Positions 1-8,439 of a stretch of DNA of 64,000 nt are shown here, one piece after another (position 1 is the stretch's first letter; every line of letters begins with the position of its first letter). The notes beneath the pieces are model-generated. The model did not search any database. It was not told the origin of the DNA and saw only the letters and a list, made by a program, of their open reading frames with translations. This DNA is from Clostridium ragsdalei P11 (lineage in GTDB: Bacteria > Bacillota > Clostridia > Clostridiales > Clostridiaceae), in assembly GCF_001675165.1 (NCBI RefSeq), contig NZ_LROS01000011.1:1-64000 (forward strand), given 5' to 3'. The translations under genes and the position numbers were made by a program.

Positions 1-141
1 ATTTGAGCATCCTCGATATCTCATAGTAACCACAGCTAATACTAATCTAGTAAATTTAGAATTCGTAGTGTTTTTTAGCTCAATTAAATCTTCAATTTTA
101 TAATCATACAGTGATTCTATTTCAAATGATTTTCTTCCCAT
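1..141 (-). CDS. Insertion-sequence transposase, N-terminal fragment cut by the window edge
   Basis: Reading leftwards from an ATG at 141 there are 47 uninterrupted codons that run off the window. The start has a good Shine-Dalgarno (AGGAG, 8 nt upstream). The peptide begins MGRKSFEIESLYDYKIEDLI and contains a basic segment (TTNSKFTRLVLAVVTMRYRG) that resembles the N-terminal helix-turn-helix of IS630-type transposases; this family call is inference. Its upstream non-coding DNA ends at about 230 in a terminal repeat that also bounds the hairpin elements at 229-488 and elsewhere, which supports a mobile-element origin. The rest of the gene lies outside the window, so activity and exact family cannot be judged. 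Confidence 0.55.
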   Translation of the reverse strand, partial: MGRKSFEIESLYDYKIEDLIELKNTTNSKFTRLVLAVVTMRYRGCSN

Positions 142-230
142 AATTAAAACTCCTTTCTCCGTACATTTAGTATTTGGAGAAGAATTTTAATTATTCTGTA
201 TAAGTTAATATTTTAGTTAGAAACCCTATA
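142..230. mobile_element. Terminal end of the insertion sequence that encodes the 1-141 transposase
   Basis: The 89 bases upstream of the transposase start finish with the motif read on the minus strand as TATAGGGTTTCTAACT, followed by AACTTATAC. The same motif starts the adjacent hairpin element and occurs in copies near 5.4, 29.0 and 37.9 kb. The outermost bases CTATA/TATAG suggest insertion at TA dinucleotides, as in IS630/Tc1-type elements (inference). Confidence 0.5.
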
Positions 231-488
231 TAGGGTTTCTAACTTAAAAATCAACTTATACGCAGGCATATTTTTACAATAATGAAGTTCTTTTAAATAT
301 TTTGTATATAAGTCTTAGTGGAAAATTTGTTAAAAAACTAAGGACTTTTGAATTGTTTGAGGTACGAGTTTTTAAAAGTCCTTAAGTTTTTACAAATTTT
401 CTACTTAGACTTATCAAAATATTTGATGAACTGAAGGTTGTAAAAATATCCGGAAGTATAAGTTGATTTTTTGCTTAGAAACTCTATA
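229..488. repeat. Family-1 hairpin element, copy A (about 260 bp, MITE-like)
   Basis: This non-coding stretch is one long imperfect palindrome. It opens with TATAGGGTTTCTAACTT and AATCAACTTATAC and closes with their inverse (GTATAAGTTGATTT ... TTAGAAACTCTATA). Inner arms also match: TTTTTACAA with TTGTAAAAA, AAATATTTTG with CAAAATATTT, and GGACTTTT with AAAAGTCC. The apical loop reads GTTTGAGGTACGAGTTT. Similar elements of the same length lie at 29044-29305 and 37949-38210. It shares its ends with the neighbouring insertion sequence, so it is probably a non-autonomous derivative moved by that transposase. It fills the gene-free gap before the dehydrogenase gene and may also terminate transcription from it. 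Confidence 0.75.
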
Positions 489-497
489 ATTTTACAG

Positions 498-1883
498 TTA
501 CATTTCCAGTACTGTACCTGGATTGAGAATATTATTCGGGTCAAATGCCCTTTTTATGCTTTTCATAAGCTCAATTTCCGCTTTCGACTTCTGAAGAGTT
601 AAATCCTTTATTCTCAGCTTTCCTATGCCGTGCTCCCCAGTTAAAGTACCGCCATATTTAAAGCAGAGCTTGTACATTTTCATTTTAAGTTCTTCCAGAT
701 ATTCAGGATTTTTGCCATCCACCATATAAATATCATTATGTACATTTCCATCAGCCAAATGTGCTGTTATATAAGAATTTGTACCATAAGAATCCACAAG
801 CTTCCACAAATCATTTAAAAAGTCAGGCATATATCCTGCCGGAACTGCCATATCAAAAGAATAAGCAATATTCTCCTTTATTACTTCATAACTGCCGCTT
901 CTTATAGCAAGCATTTCAGCCTGCTCTTTTTTAGTACCTGCAAATACAGCTTTACTTGCATTATATTTCTTGCATACATTATTAATTATTTGGCAGGAGG
1001 CATATAGTGCTTCCTCACTTTTCTCTGATAAAATAATAAGAAGATCCGCCATGCCCTTATCAAGAGGCCAGTGAAGTCCAAGTATTTCAGCAGATTTTAC
1101 ATTTAAATATCTGTCCTGATATTCTACTGCAAGTGGAGCAACTCCATTTTTCATAATTTCGAGAACTGCATTTGAGGCATCACTTATATTTTCAAAAGCC
1201 AATACTATCGAAGCCGTAAATTTATCTTCAGGATATAATCTAAATGTGATCTTTGTTATAATGGCAAGAGTTCCTTCACTTCCCATAATCAATTGTAAAA
1301 GGTTATATCCTGTATTATCCTTAAGCAATTTCCCTCCAAGGTTTAGTATTTCACCATTTGGAAGAACTACTTCAATACCTTTTATGTGATTTCTCATAAT
1401 ACCGTGTTTTACAGCTCTTGCTCCGCCTGCATTGGTTGCAACCATACCTCCCATTTGCGCTCCCTCGTCTCCAGGGTGCACAGGGAAGCATATTCCGCTG
1501 TGATTTTCCAATTCTTCAATCAGCTGAGCCAGTGTAACGCCTGCTTCAGCTACTGCCATCATATTTTTCTCATCTATTTCAATGATTTTATTCATTCTTT
1601 CCATTGAAATTACAATACTTTTTTTTATTGGACTAGCGCCTCCACAGAGCCCTGTCCCACCACCGTGTACTACAATAGGAATTTTGTTTTCACCTGCATA
1701 TTTTACAATTTCAGATATTTCCTTTGAATTAAGTGGCTTTACAACTACCGATTCCATATTTACCTTAGGTCTTACATTGTGTTCTATTTCATCATACATA
1801 TAAGATAACTTTTGCTCAGGATCTGTTATTACAAAATCGCTGCCAACAGTATTTATTAAATAATCAATTGTTCCTTGTTCCAT
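498..1883 (-). CDS. FAD-binding 2-hydroxyacid (probably lactate) dehydrogenase, GlcD family
   Basis: Last gene of an EtfB-EtfA-dehydrogenase operon. The protein has an N-terminal FAD-binding type-4 domain (about residues 35-210) with the glycine-rich HGGGTGLCGG near residues 75-84, and a C-terminal FAD-linked oxidase domain ending in the typical TGEHGIGKLR. Length (461 aa) is normal for GlcD/LDH proteins. With EtfAB, such enzymes oxidise D-lactate or another 2-hydroxyacid to the ketoacid in the cytoplasm and hand electrons to the flavoprotein pair; in Acetobacterium the homologous complex is the electron-confurcating lactate dehydrogenase (LctBCD). Substrate is inferred from context, not from a residue signature. 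Three possible starts (TTG 1889, ATG 1886, ATG 1883) follow GGAGG; 1883 gives 7-nt spacing and was chosen. Confidence 0.85.
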   Translation of the reverse strand: MEQGTIDYLINTVGSDFVITDPEQKLSYMYDEIEHNVRPKVNMESVVVKPLNSKEISEIVKYAGENKIPIVVHGGGTGLCGGASPIKKSIVISMERMNKIIEIDEKNMMAVAEAGVTLAQLIEELENHSGICFPVHPGDEGAQMGGMVATNAGGARAVKHGIMRNHIKGIEVVLPNGEILNLGGKLLKDNTGYNLLQLIMGSEGTLAIITKITFRLYPEDKFTASIVLAFENISDASNAVLEIMKNGVAPLAVEYQDRYLNVKSAEILGLHWPLDKGMADLLIILSEKSEEALYASCQIINNVCKKYNASKAVFAGTKKEQAEMLAIRSGSYEVIKENIAYSFDMAVPAGYMPDFLNDLWKLVDSYGTNSYITAHLADGNVHNDIYMVDGKNPEYLEELKMKMYKLCFKYGGTLTGEHGIGKLRIKDLTLQKSKAEIELMKSIKRAFDPNNILNPGTVLEM

Positions 1884-1896
1884 CATCAAGCCTCCA

Positions 1897-2874
1897 TTAT
1901 TTAGTTGAGTTTATTTCTTCAATCATTTTCGGAATAACTTCATATAAATCTCCTACATATCCGTAGTCTGCAATATTAAATATAGGTGCAGAAGGATCAC
2001 TGTTAATAGCAACAATAACTTCCGATTCCTTCATACCTGCTATATGCTGGGGAGCACCCGATATACCACAGGCAATGTATATCTTTGGTTTTACCCTGTT
2101 TCCGCTATAGCCTATTTGGTGGGCACTTCCAATCATTCCTGCATCTACAAGAGCTCTTGATGCTCCAATTTTGCCGCCAAGTAATGAAGCAAGTTCTTCA
2201 AGCATATGTAAATCTTCTGCTTTTTTAATTCCCCTGCCAGCAGCAACTACAACTTCTGCTTCTGTAATATCAAAATTTTCTTTCTTAAACTCCTGTATCC
2301 AGCTTATTTTGTCATATGACCTAACATAAGGTTCTATTACTGAAACATTTATATCCCTTTTTTCATTTCTCTCTGCCTCATTAAATTCTTTGTACCTCAC
2401 TGTAGCCATTTGGGGAAAACCTTTGGATTTTATATGAGCAAAGATATTATTACTAAAAGCTGGCCTAACCTGTATAAGTTTTCCATCTCCATCCACTTTC
2501 AAATCTGTGCAATCTGCCGTAAGCCCTATTTTCAAAGCCGCTGCAATTCTAGGTGCAAGAGAACGTCCAAAATTAGTAGCGCCTATCAATATGGTTTCTG
2601 GTTTGTATTCTTTCACAAATTTAACTATGTTCTCCTTAAACAGATATTCTTCTGGATTTTCAAAACATCTATCTTTCATATAAAATACTTTATCTGCTCC
2701 ACAGTAATTCAGCCCTTTAACATCTATGCCTTCATCTCCAAGGACTAGACAGCATAGTGGTGCATTACTCTGTTTGCAGAGCTCCTTTGCTTTATTAATG
2801 AGTTCATAACTTACTTTGTGTATAGTACCTTCATGTTGTTCCACATAAATGAGAATACCCTTATAATCTTTCAT
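1897..2874 (-). CDS. etfA: Electron transfer flavoprotein subunit alpha
   Basis: Middle gene of the operon, 12 nt after etfB and 13 nt before the dehydrogenase. The 325-aa product has the ETF alpha N-terminal Rossmann-like domain (with ILIGATNFGRSLAPRIAA at about 96-113) and the C-terminal FAD-binding domain with GASRALVDAGMIGSAHQIGY and ACGISGAPQH. EtfA with EtfB forms a heterodimer that takes electrons from the partner FAD dehydrogenase. Unlike the EtfA of the Acetobacterium lactate system as I recall it, no N-terminal cysteine-rich ferredoxin domain is visible, so any bifurcation would have to rely on flavins and a separate ferredoxin. Start supported by GAGGTGGTG upstream. Confidence 0.92.
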   Translation of the reverse strand: MKDYKGILIYVEQHEGTIHKVSYELINKAKELCKQSNAPLCCLVLGDEGIDVKGLNYCGADKVFYMKDRCFENPEEYLFKENIVKFVKEYKPETILIGATNFGRSLAPRIAAALKIGLTADCTDLKVDGDGKLIQVRPAFSNNIFAHIKSKGFPQMATVRYKEFNEAERNEKRDINVSVIEPYVRSYDKISWIQEFKKENFDITEAEVVVAAGRGIKKAEDLHMLEELASLLGGKIGASRALVDAGMIGSAHQIGYSGNRVKPKIYIACGISGAPQHIAGMKESEVIVAINSDPSAPIFNIADYGYVGDLYEVIPKMIEEINSTK

Positions 2875-2886
2875 GTTGTCACCACC

Positions 2887-3684
2887 TCATATTATATTTT
2901 TGTCTTTCATCATATGAATTACATCTTTCATGTAGCAATTTAAATTACCTTTATAAATTTTACTTTCCCGCTTTACTTCCTTTGGCACCACTATTTTAAC
3001 AACTTTAGTCTTAGAACCGTTAAAACCTGCTTCTTCTCCTTTTATATACCCATTAAGGTTTTCTAAAGAACATTTTTCTATTTCAATTTTTAATGATTCA
3101 AGCTTTCTTTCTAACAAAGGCAACTCAGGATAATTGACGTTCTTAGTTACACTTATTAGTGCTGGCATTTTCATTTTTCTATTTTGTTTCTTTCCGCAAA
3201 TATTTTCAATGGTTACTTCAATTTCATTTCTGGAAACAGCATTAACTTTTTCAACATAATAAGCATGGGGTATATTTAAAAATTCAGCTACTTCTGCTCC
3301 AACTTGAGCTGTATCCCCATCAACAGACTTTTCACCACAAATAATAAGATCATAATCCTTTATCTTTTTTATTTCAGCTGCAATGGTATTGGCTGTTGCC
3401 CATGTATCAGCTCCACCAAATTTTCTATCCGTTAAAAGGATTCCTCTATCTGCACCTCTAGCATAGGCATCCTTTAGTGATTTTTCTGATCTTGGAAGCC
3501 CCATACTAATAACAGTTACCTCTCCTCCAAATTCGTTTTTTAAATTAACTGCCTCCTGCAGGGCATTTAGATCAAAGGGGTTGATTTCAGCTTCAGCAGA
3601 TGACCTGTCCACAACACCTTTTTCACTATCAAATCTTACTTTTTCCATATCTGGAACTTCTTTTATAAGTACAATTATCTTCAT
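2887..3684 (-). CDS. etfB: Electron transfer flavoprotein subunit beta
   Basis: First gene of the operon. The product starts MKIIVLIKEVPD, the standard EtfB opening, and carries the nucleotide-binding segment CGEKSVDGDTAQVG (about 108-121), where AMP or, in bifurcating ETFs, FAD and NAD bind. An upstream in-frame start at 3723 would add 13 residues, but AGGAGGAG sits 6-7 nt before the ATG at 3684 and the family begins there, so 3684 was chosen. The gene is transcribed divergently from the symporter at 4020 across a 335-bp region holding a palindromic operator candidate. Confidence 0.92.
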   Translation of the reverse strand: MKIIVLIKEVPDMEKVRFDSEKGVVDRSSAEAEINPFDLNALQEAVNLKNEFGGEVTVISMGLPRSEKSLKDAYARGADRGILLTDRKFGGADTWATANTIAAEIKKIKDYDLIICGEKSVDGDTAQVGAEVAEFLNIPHAYYVEKVNAVSRNEIEVTIENICGKKQNRKMKMPALISVTKNVNYPELPLLERKLESLKIEIEKCSLENLNGYIKGEEAGFNGSKTKVVKIVVPKEVKRESKIYKGNLNCYMKDVIHMMKDKNII

Positions 3685-4019
3685 AAATACTCCTCCTAGT
3701 GGTCTTACCACGTAGAATATCATTAAGACAGCACTAAGTCAATATAAAATATGAATTATTATGCAAAGAAAATAATAAAAATTTGCATATTTGTATTGAT
3801 TTTAATTTTATAAGTGATAATATTATATCAAGAAACGTCGTTTCAAGTAATATAATTTTATATTTGTAATAGCGGCATATTCCCATTTACCATTAATATC
3901 AAATGATTATATGCATGAAAAATTTAATACTAACAGATTATGAATTTTTTTAATAAATATTCAAAAAAATTATATTTAAAAATCTATCAAGTATAGACAA
4001 ATTTAAAGGAGGCTATTAA
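3685..4019. promoter_or_regulatory. Divergent promoter region between etfB and symporter genes
   Basis: 335 bp of very AT-rich non-coding DNA. It contains a perfect odd-centred palindrome GAAACG-T-CGTTTC at 3832-3844 (flanked by TCAA and AAGT), just downstream of a possible -10 (GATAAT, 3817-3822) for the rightward gene. This is a reasonable operator for a GntR/LacI-type repressor that would co-control both transcripts; no regulator gene lies next to it. A strong SD (AAAGGAGG) precedes 4020. Confidence 0.45.
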
Positions 4020-5429
4020 ATGTTAACTACATTTGATTACGGTATTATTATTTTATACTTTATTGTAATGATAAGTATTGGTATTTTCTCAACAAAATTT
4101 ACAAAAACAAAGGAAGATTATCTAGTAGCTGGTAGAAGACTAGGATTTCCAATGTTTTTTGGATGCATGGCTGCCCTTGCAATAGGCGGTGCAGCAACAG
4201 TAGGTGGTGCAAAATTAGGATATACATTTGGTATATCTGGTATTTGGCTAGCAGGAAGTTTAGGCTTAGGCTTAATAGCCCTTGGATTTTTAGTTTCCTC
4301 CAAGCTTTCAAAAATGAAAGCACTTAGTATTAATGAAGTTATAGAAAATAACTACGGTAAATCTGCAAGAATATTTAGTTCATTACTTACATTCGTATAT
4401 ACAATGATGATGAGTGTTGTACAAGTTGTATCTGTTGGAGCAATAATAAGCGGTATAATGGGCTGGAATACACAAGTTTCTATGCTAGTTGGCGGTGGAA
4501 TTGTAATATTTTATACTTTTATAGGAGGAATGTGGTCTGTTTCCATGACAGATATTATACAATTTGTCATAAAAACTCTTGGTATTGTTATATTAATTCC
4601 TATATTTGCTATAGTAAAAATGGGCGGTATTCACCACATCTTAACATCAGTACCTCAATCACACCTTAGTATAACAGGTATAGGATATGATAGTATTGTA
4701 ATGTATCTTCTAATGTATATCCCTGGTTTGATAATTGGACAGGATATATGGCAGCGTATTTTTACGGCAAGAAATGGAAAGATTGCTAAAAGAGGAACTA
4801 TTTTAGCGGGGTTCTACAGCATGATATATGGAGCTGCTGCTATTTTACTAGGTATGTGTGTATACATAGCTTTGCCATCATTAAAAGATCCTCAAAATGC
4901 CTTTGTTTCAGGAGTTTCTTTATTCCTGCCAATTGGAGTTAAAGGTTTTGTTATAGCTGCTGCTATGGCTGCTACAATGTCAGTTGCTAGCGGTTCTATC
5001 CTTGCATCTTCTACTATACTTTACAATGATGTGTATACTCGTTTTATCAATAAGAATCCTGATGAAAAGAAATCAATTGCCATTAATAGACTATTTGCTT
5101 GTTTAATTGGAATTGGAGTTATGATAATAGCATTTTTGATTCAAGATGTACTTACAGCACTGGATATGGCCTATGCTTATCTGTCAGGATGTGTATTCGT
5201 ACCTGTACTTGCTGCATTTGTACTTAAAAAATTCAGTCCAAAAGCAGGCCTTGTATCATTATTTTTAAGTACTATAGTAGTTTCTGGAACATTTTTTAAA
5301 TATGGAGTTGATTCTAATTATCCAATAATCTTTGGTATAATTGTAGGATTACTTTCATATATAATTGTTAATTCAATAGATAAAAATAAAGTTGAATCTG
5401 CTATCGACAAAGAAGAAAACATTGCTTAA
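4020..5429 (+). CDS. Sodium:solute symporter (SSS family), probable lactate/monocarboxylate uptake
   Basis: The 469-aa product is almost entirely hydrophobic with about 13 predicted membrane helices and the SSS-family N-terminal signature: helix 1, then KEDYLVAGRRLGFPM, then a glycine- and alanine-rich helix 2 (AALAIGGAATVGGAKLGY). SSS proteins couple Na+ to uptake of solutes such as pantothenate, proline, sugars or monocarboxylates. Divergence from the etfB-etfA-dehydrogenase operon suggests it imports that enzyme's substrate, probably lactate; this is inference from position. An 8-base Shine-Dalgarno (AAAGGAGG) fixes the start. Confidence 0.85.
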   Translation: MLTTFDYGIIILYFIVMISIGIFSTKFTKTKEDYLVAGRRLGFPMFFGCMAALAIGGAATVGGAKLGYTFGISGIWLAGSLGLGLIALGFLVSSKLSKMKALSINEVIENNYGKSARIFSSLLTFVYTMMMSVVQVVSVGAIISGIMGWNTQVSMLVGGGIVIFYTFIGGMWSVSMTDIIQFVIKTLGIVILIPIFAIVKMGGIHHILTSVPQSHLSITGIGYDSIVMYLLMYIPGLIIGQDIWQRIFTARNGKIAKRGTILAGFYSMIYGAAAILLGMCVYIALPSLKDPQNAFVSGVSLFLPIGVKGFVIAAAMAATMSVASGSILASSTILYNDVYTRFINKNPDEKKSIAINRLFACLIGIGVMIIAFLIQDVLTALDMAYAYLSGCVFVPVLAAFVLKKFSPKAGLVSLFLSTIVVSGTFFKYGVDSNYPIIFGIIVGLLSYIIVNSIDKNKVESAIDKEENIA

Positions 5430-5448
5430 TAAATATTGACTTTTTATC

Positions 5449-5517
5449 TATAGTGATTCTAAACGAAAAATCAACTTATACTCCGTATAAGTTGATTTTT
5501 TAGTTAGAATCACTATA
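5449..5517. repeat. Family-1 solo terminal-repeat palindrome acting as a terminator
   Basis: A 69-bp near-perfect palindrome made of two family-1 ends joined head to head: TATAGTGATTCTAA and AATCAACTTATAC, then CC, then the inverse. The inner hairpin (AAAAATCAACTTATAC / GTATAAGTTGATTTTT) ends in a T-run on both strands and lies between the converging ends of the symporter and chemoreceptor genes, so it probably serves as a bidirectional terminator. Confidence 0.75.
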
Positions 5518-5529
5518 AATGTAATTTCA

Positions 5530-6921
5530 CTAGTTTAGTTTGGCGTTTTTTATCTCATCCATTAGAGCAAATACCTTTTTTGAACACATATCCATTCTTT
5601 CAAGGCATTCTTCTGACAGCTTTATATCATTTTTCTCATATGCAAGAGCAGCTTCTTTTGCAACTTCATGTAATTCTATATGTGATTTTTCTAACTCTAC
5701 AAAGGCCTTGCTATTTCTAAACTTATCACTATCTATATTATAATACCACTTTCCAAGTCTGCATCCCTTATAATCTTCTACAGCACTAATATTTACTTTT
5801 TCGTTACCAAGAAGCATATTATATATTCTCCATCTCCAAAGTAAATGGTCAGTTTTATAGATTTCTACCATATCAGAATCTGTGAGACATTCTTTATTTT
5901 TAAGCATTTCAACTCTCATAGAGTCTATTCTTTTACTTAAATCATATATAAATTTTCCAATACCTTTACAATTACTGTCTATATGATCAGCATGCTGGGA
6001 TAGCTCCATAATACTACTAGCAAAAGACTGGGTTGCTGCAGTTTGTTCCTCTGTATCTGCTGCAACTTGATTAATTGTTTCGTTAACACTGTCTATTGAA
6101 TTACCAATTATATTGATTGAATCCAGTGAGCTGTTAACTAGATCTTTACCTGACTCTAATTGCTTAGCTGTCTGGTTGATTTTATCAACTGATGAGTCAA
6201 TATCTTTTTGCAAATTCGAAACATTTTTTTGTATATCTAAAACTGAACTTGTAGTATTTTCAGCAAGTTTTCTTACTTCATCTGCAACAACGGCAAATCC
6301 TTTACCTTGCTCTCCTGCTCTTGCTGCCTCAATTGAAGCATTTAGTGACAGTAAACTTGTTTGATCTGCAATACCTTTTACAATATCAACTATTTCATTT
6401 ATTTTATGAGTTTTTTCCTTAACACCTTTCATTTGCTTGTCTATTATGTCAATATCATCAAATGATTTTTTTACAAATTCAACTGAATCATACACATTTT
6501 TTATTCCTGTTTCAGATACTTTTTTTACATCACTTGAACTCTTTGACATTTTTTGTGATATATTAGAAACATCCTCAATAGATGCCTCTAGCTCTTCACT
6601 ATTTTGAGACATGGAATGTAAATGCTCTGTTTGTATATCCACACTTTTGATAATATCTCTAATTGAATCCATCCTAATTACCATTTGTAATACATCATTT
6701 GTTTCAAGAATGCTTTTTTTTCTGGATTCACACATCACGTCTATAACTTCATTCCATTTTTCTACCACATCACTGCACTTTACATCTCTTAAACTTAGTT
6801 TTGTCATTTTACCTTGTGCTGCATCAGAAAAAAGTTTTACAAGTATGTCCTTATGTATATAATCTGAACTCACATATTGATCTTCTTTTGTATCTGTTTT
6901 TTTTAATAACTTATCAAACAA
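5530..6921 (-). CDS. Cytoplasmic methyl-accepting chemotaxis protein with C-terminal CZB domain
   Basis: The 463-aa product has no membrane segment, so it is a soluble receptor. The hairpin-tip signature of chemoreceptors is present ([21 protein letters not shown], about 191-211, then [17 protein letters not shown]). The last 100 residues resemble a chemoreceptor zinc-binding (CZB) domain: [22 protein letters not shown] and [12 protein letters not shown] supply the H / C-x3-W / H pattern. Such domains sense zinc or hypochlorous acid in other bacteria. It would signal through CheA/CheW encoded elsewhere. Transcribed alone; an SD-like GGGAGGAATC lies upstream of the start. Confidence 0.9.
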   Translation of the reverse strand: MFDKLLKKTDTKEDQYVSSDYIHKDILVKLFSDAAQGKMTKLSLRDVKCSDVVEKWNEVIDVMCESRKKSILETNDVLQMVIRMDSIRDIIKSVDIQTEHLHSMSQNSEELEASIEDVSNISQKMSKSSSDVKKVSETGIKNVYDSVEFVKKSFDDIDIIDKQMKGVKEKTHKINEIVDIVKGIADQTSLLSLNASIEAARAGEQGKGFAVVADEVRKLAENTTSSVLDIQKNVSNLQKDIDSSVDKINQTAKQLESGKDLVNSSLDSINIIGNSIDSVNETINQVAADTEEQTAATQSFASSIMELSQHADHIDSNCKGIGKFIYDLSKRIDSMRVEMLKNKECLTDSDMVEIYKTDHLLWRWRIYNMLLGNEKVNISAVEDYKGCRLGKWYYNIDSDKFRNSKAFVELEKSHIELHEVAKEAALAYEKNDIKLSEECLERMDMCSKKVFALMDEIKNAKLN

Positions 6922-7143
6922 AAATGATTCCTCCCAATTATCATATACTAATTATTTTAATTTGAATAATTTTATTCATTTGTTACATGGCAATTATATC
7001 ATTGTGGTCTAATTAATGCCATACACTTACCATAATTCTTCATAAAAAAACATGTTTTGCAAACAAAATTTTTGATTTTTTAAGTGAGCTTCAACAATCA
7101 ATAGAAAAATTCACCATATAATTTATCTATTCTAATTTTTGTG

Positions 7144-7169
7144 TTAAAATGTAATTAGTTACATTTTAA
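7144..7169. promoter_or_regulatory. Palindromic operator candidate upstream of the flavin-binding protein gene
   Basis: TTAAAATGTAA-TTAG-TTACATTTTAA forms a 26-bp inverted repeat 32 bp before the start codon at 7201. Perfect 11-bp arms so close to the start suggest a repressor site, MarR- or HxlR-like by appearance; the regulator is not identified. Confidence 0.4.
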
Positions 7170-7200
7170 AAATATTTTATAGTAAAAGGAGATACTAATT

Positions 7201-7596
7201 ATGGATGAAGTTTTAAAGTTCTTAACTGACAACAAAGTTTTTTATCTTGCTACTGTAAATGGAGATGCACCTGCATTACGTCCTTTTGGATTTGCAATGA
7301 AATACGACAACAAATTATATTTCTGCACTGCCAATACAAAAAATGTATATAAGCAATTAAAAGCTAATTCTACAATGCAAATCAGTGCAACTTCTCCAGA
7401 AGGGAAATGGCTCAGGTTAAATGGAAAGGCAGTTTTTAATACCTCTAAAGAATCACAAGAAGCTGTTTTGAATACTATGCCTATGCTTAAAAATATGTAT
7501 AAAGTAGGCGATCCTACTTTCGAGACATTCTACATAGACCAGGCTGATGCAACATTCTATGATATGCAGGGTAATTCTCACAACGTTAAATTTTAA
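7201..7596 (+). CDS. Pyridoxamine 5'-phosphate oxidase-family flavin-binding protein
   Basis: A 131-aa single-domain split-barrel protein. The start MDEVLKFLTDNKVFYLATVNGDAPALRPFGFA and the following LYFCTANTKNVYKQLKAN match small FMN-binding PNPOx-like proteins, widespread in clostridia, whose members reduce or bind flavins, nitroimidazoles or heme; the substrate here is unknown. AAAGGAG lies 8 nt upstream of the ATG. Monocistronic between a 26-bp palindrome and a strong terminator. Confidence 0.8.
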   Translation: MDEVLKFLTDNKVFYLATVNGDAPALRPFGFAMKYDNKLYFCTANTKNVYKQLKANSTMQISATSPEGKWLRLNGKAVFNTSKESQEAVLNTMPMLKNMYKVGDPTFETFYIDQADATFYDMQGNSHNVKF

Positions 7597-7601
7597 AGAG
7601 T

Positions 7602-7637
7602 ATAAAAGCTAAAGTGCAGATACACTTTAGCTTTTAT
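7602..7637. terminator. Bidirectional rho-independent terminator
   Basis: A perfect 15-bp stem (ATAAAAGCTAAAGTG / CACTTTAGCTTTTAT) with a 6-nt loop lies between the converging flavin-binding and hypothetical genes, with T-runs on either strand. Confidence 0.85.
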
Positions 7638-7640
7638 AAT

Positions 7641-8375
7641 TTACATTGATACTACTAGTCTAACTTCTATAGTCATAAACTTATCTTTGTCCCATCTTAA
7701 AATGGATTCCACATATCCCAAAGTATCTGAATTATAAAGTCCTATTATCCTCTGACCTGCTAAAAGATCAAAAATCCCAGACCCATTTATGCTTAAAGGT
7801 GAAAGATTGGAAAGTGACAGCACTCCTGCTGCTTCAGGTTTTTTAAGGGTCCCATCTTTATTGTAAATCTTTGATAAATATTCTTCATCTCTTATAGATT
7901 TAAGATCTATTACACCCTTCAAATTTCTATTTTGTGATTTTACACTTACCCTATAGAAATTTTCATATACAGCATCATACATATTTTCATCATTAAATTT
8001 ATCATAATCAAAAACAAGGTTTGTCACATTGTTTTTAAAAGAATAAATATAATCAAAATAATATCTACCACTGCCACCTGAATCTATAGATAAAAATGCA
8101 AAAGGTATACTGCTCTTTTTATCAAATTTTCCTATAAATAATTTAGGATCATAACCAGAATTTTCTTTTGGTTTTACCTTTATATTTAACCCTGTCTTTT
8201 TATTTCTTACAACAAGAGCTATGTCATCTATAAAACCATTTTCTCCATAAGGTTTCTTTCCCGTAATAATTAAAGTTTCAACACGTCCATCCCCATTTAC
8301 ATCTGCAAATTTTTTGTCTATAATGTATACCTTATCTTTGTTTTTCATAAACTCATCAGGAAATCTAAAAAACAT
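7641..8375 (-). CDS. Hypothetical protein with one VCBS/FG-GAP-like calcium-loop motif
   Basis: A 244-aa protein of unknown function, not recognised as a named family. The segment FADVNGDGRVETLIITG (about 24-40) is a typical FG-GAP/VCBS repeat loop (DxNxDGxxE) seen in beta-propeller and surface proteins. There is no signal peptide or membrane helix. A second strand-rich region includes FLSIDSGGSGRYYFDYIYSF. SD GAGAGGA supports the start. It follows the truncated chemoreceptor gene by 64 bp on the same strand. Confidence 0.6.
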   Translation of the reverse strand: MFFRFPDEFMKNKDKVYIIDKKFADVNGDGRVETLIITGKKPYGENGFIDDIALVVRNKKTGLNIKVKPKENSGYDPKLFIGKFDKKSSIPFAFLSIDSGGSGRYYFDYIYSFKNNVTNLVFDYDKFNDENMYDAVYENFYRVSVKSQNRNLKGVIDLKSIRDEEYLSKIYNKDGTLKKPEAAGVLSLSNLSPLSINGSGIFDLLAGQRIIGLYNSDTLGYVESILRWDKDKFMTIEVRLVVSM

Positions 8376-8439
8376 ATATATCCTCTCTCAATTATTAATA
8401 TACTATCATTCTATTAATAATTGAAAAAAGTGCTCTTTC

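Noticed and set aside
35-490. CRISPR-like repetition of the family-1 end sequences near the window start
   Set aside because: Only two inverse copies are present, spaced irregularly and in palindromic orientation; no unique spacers or direct repeats.
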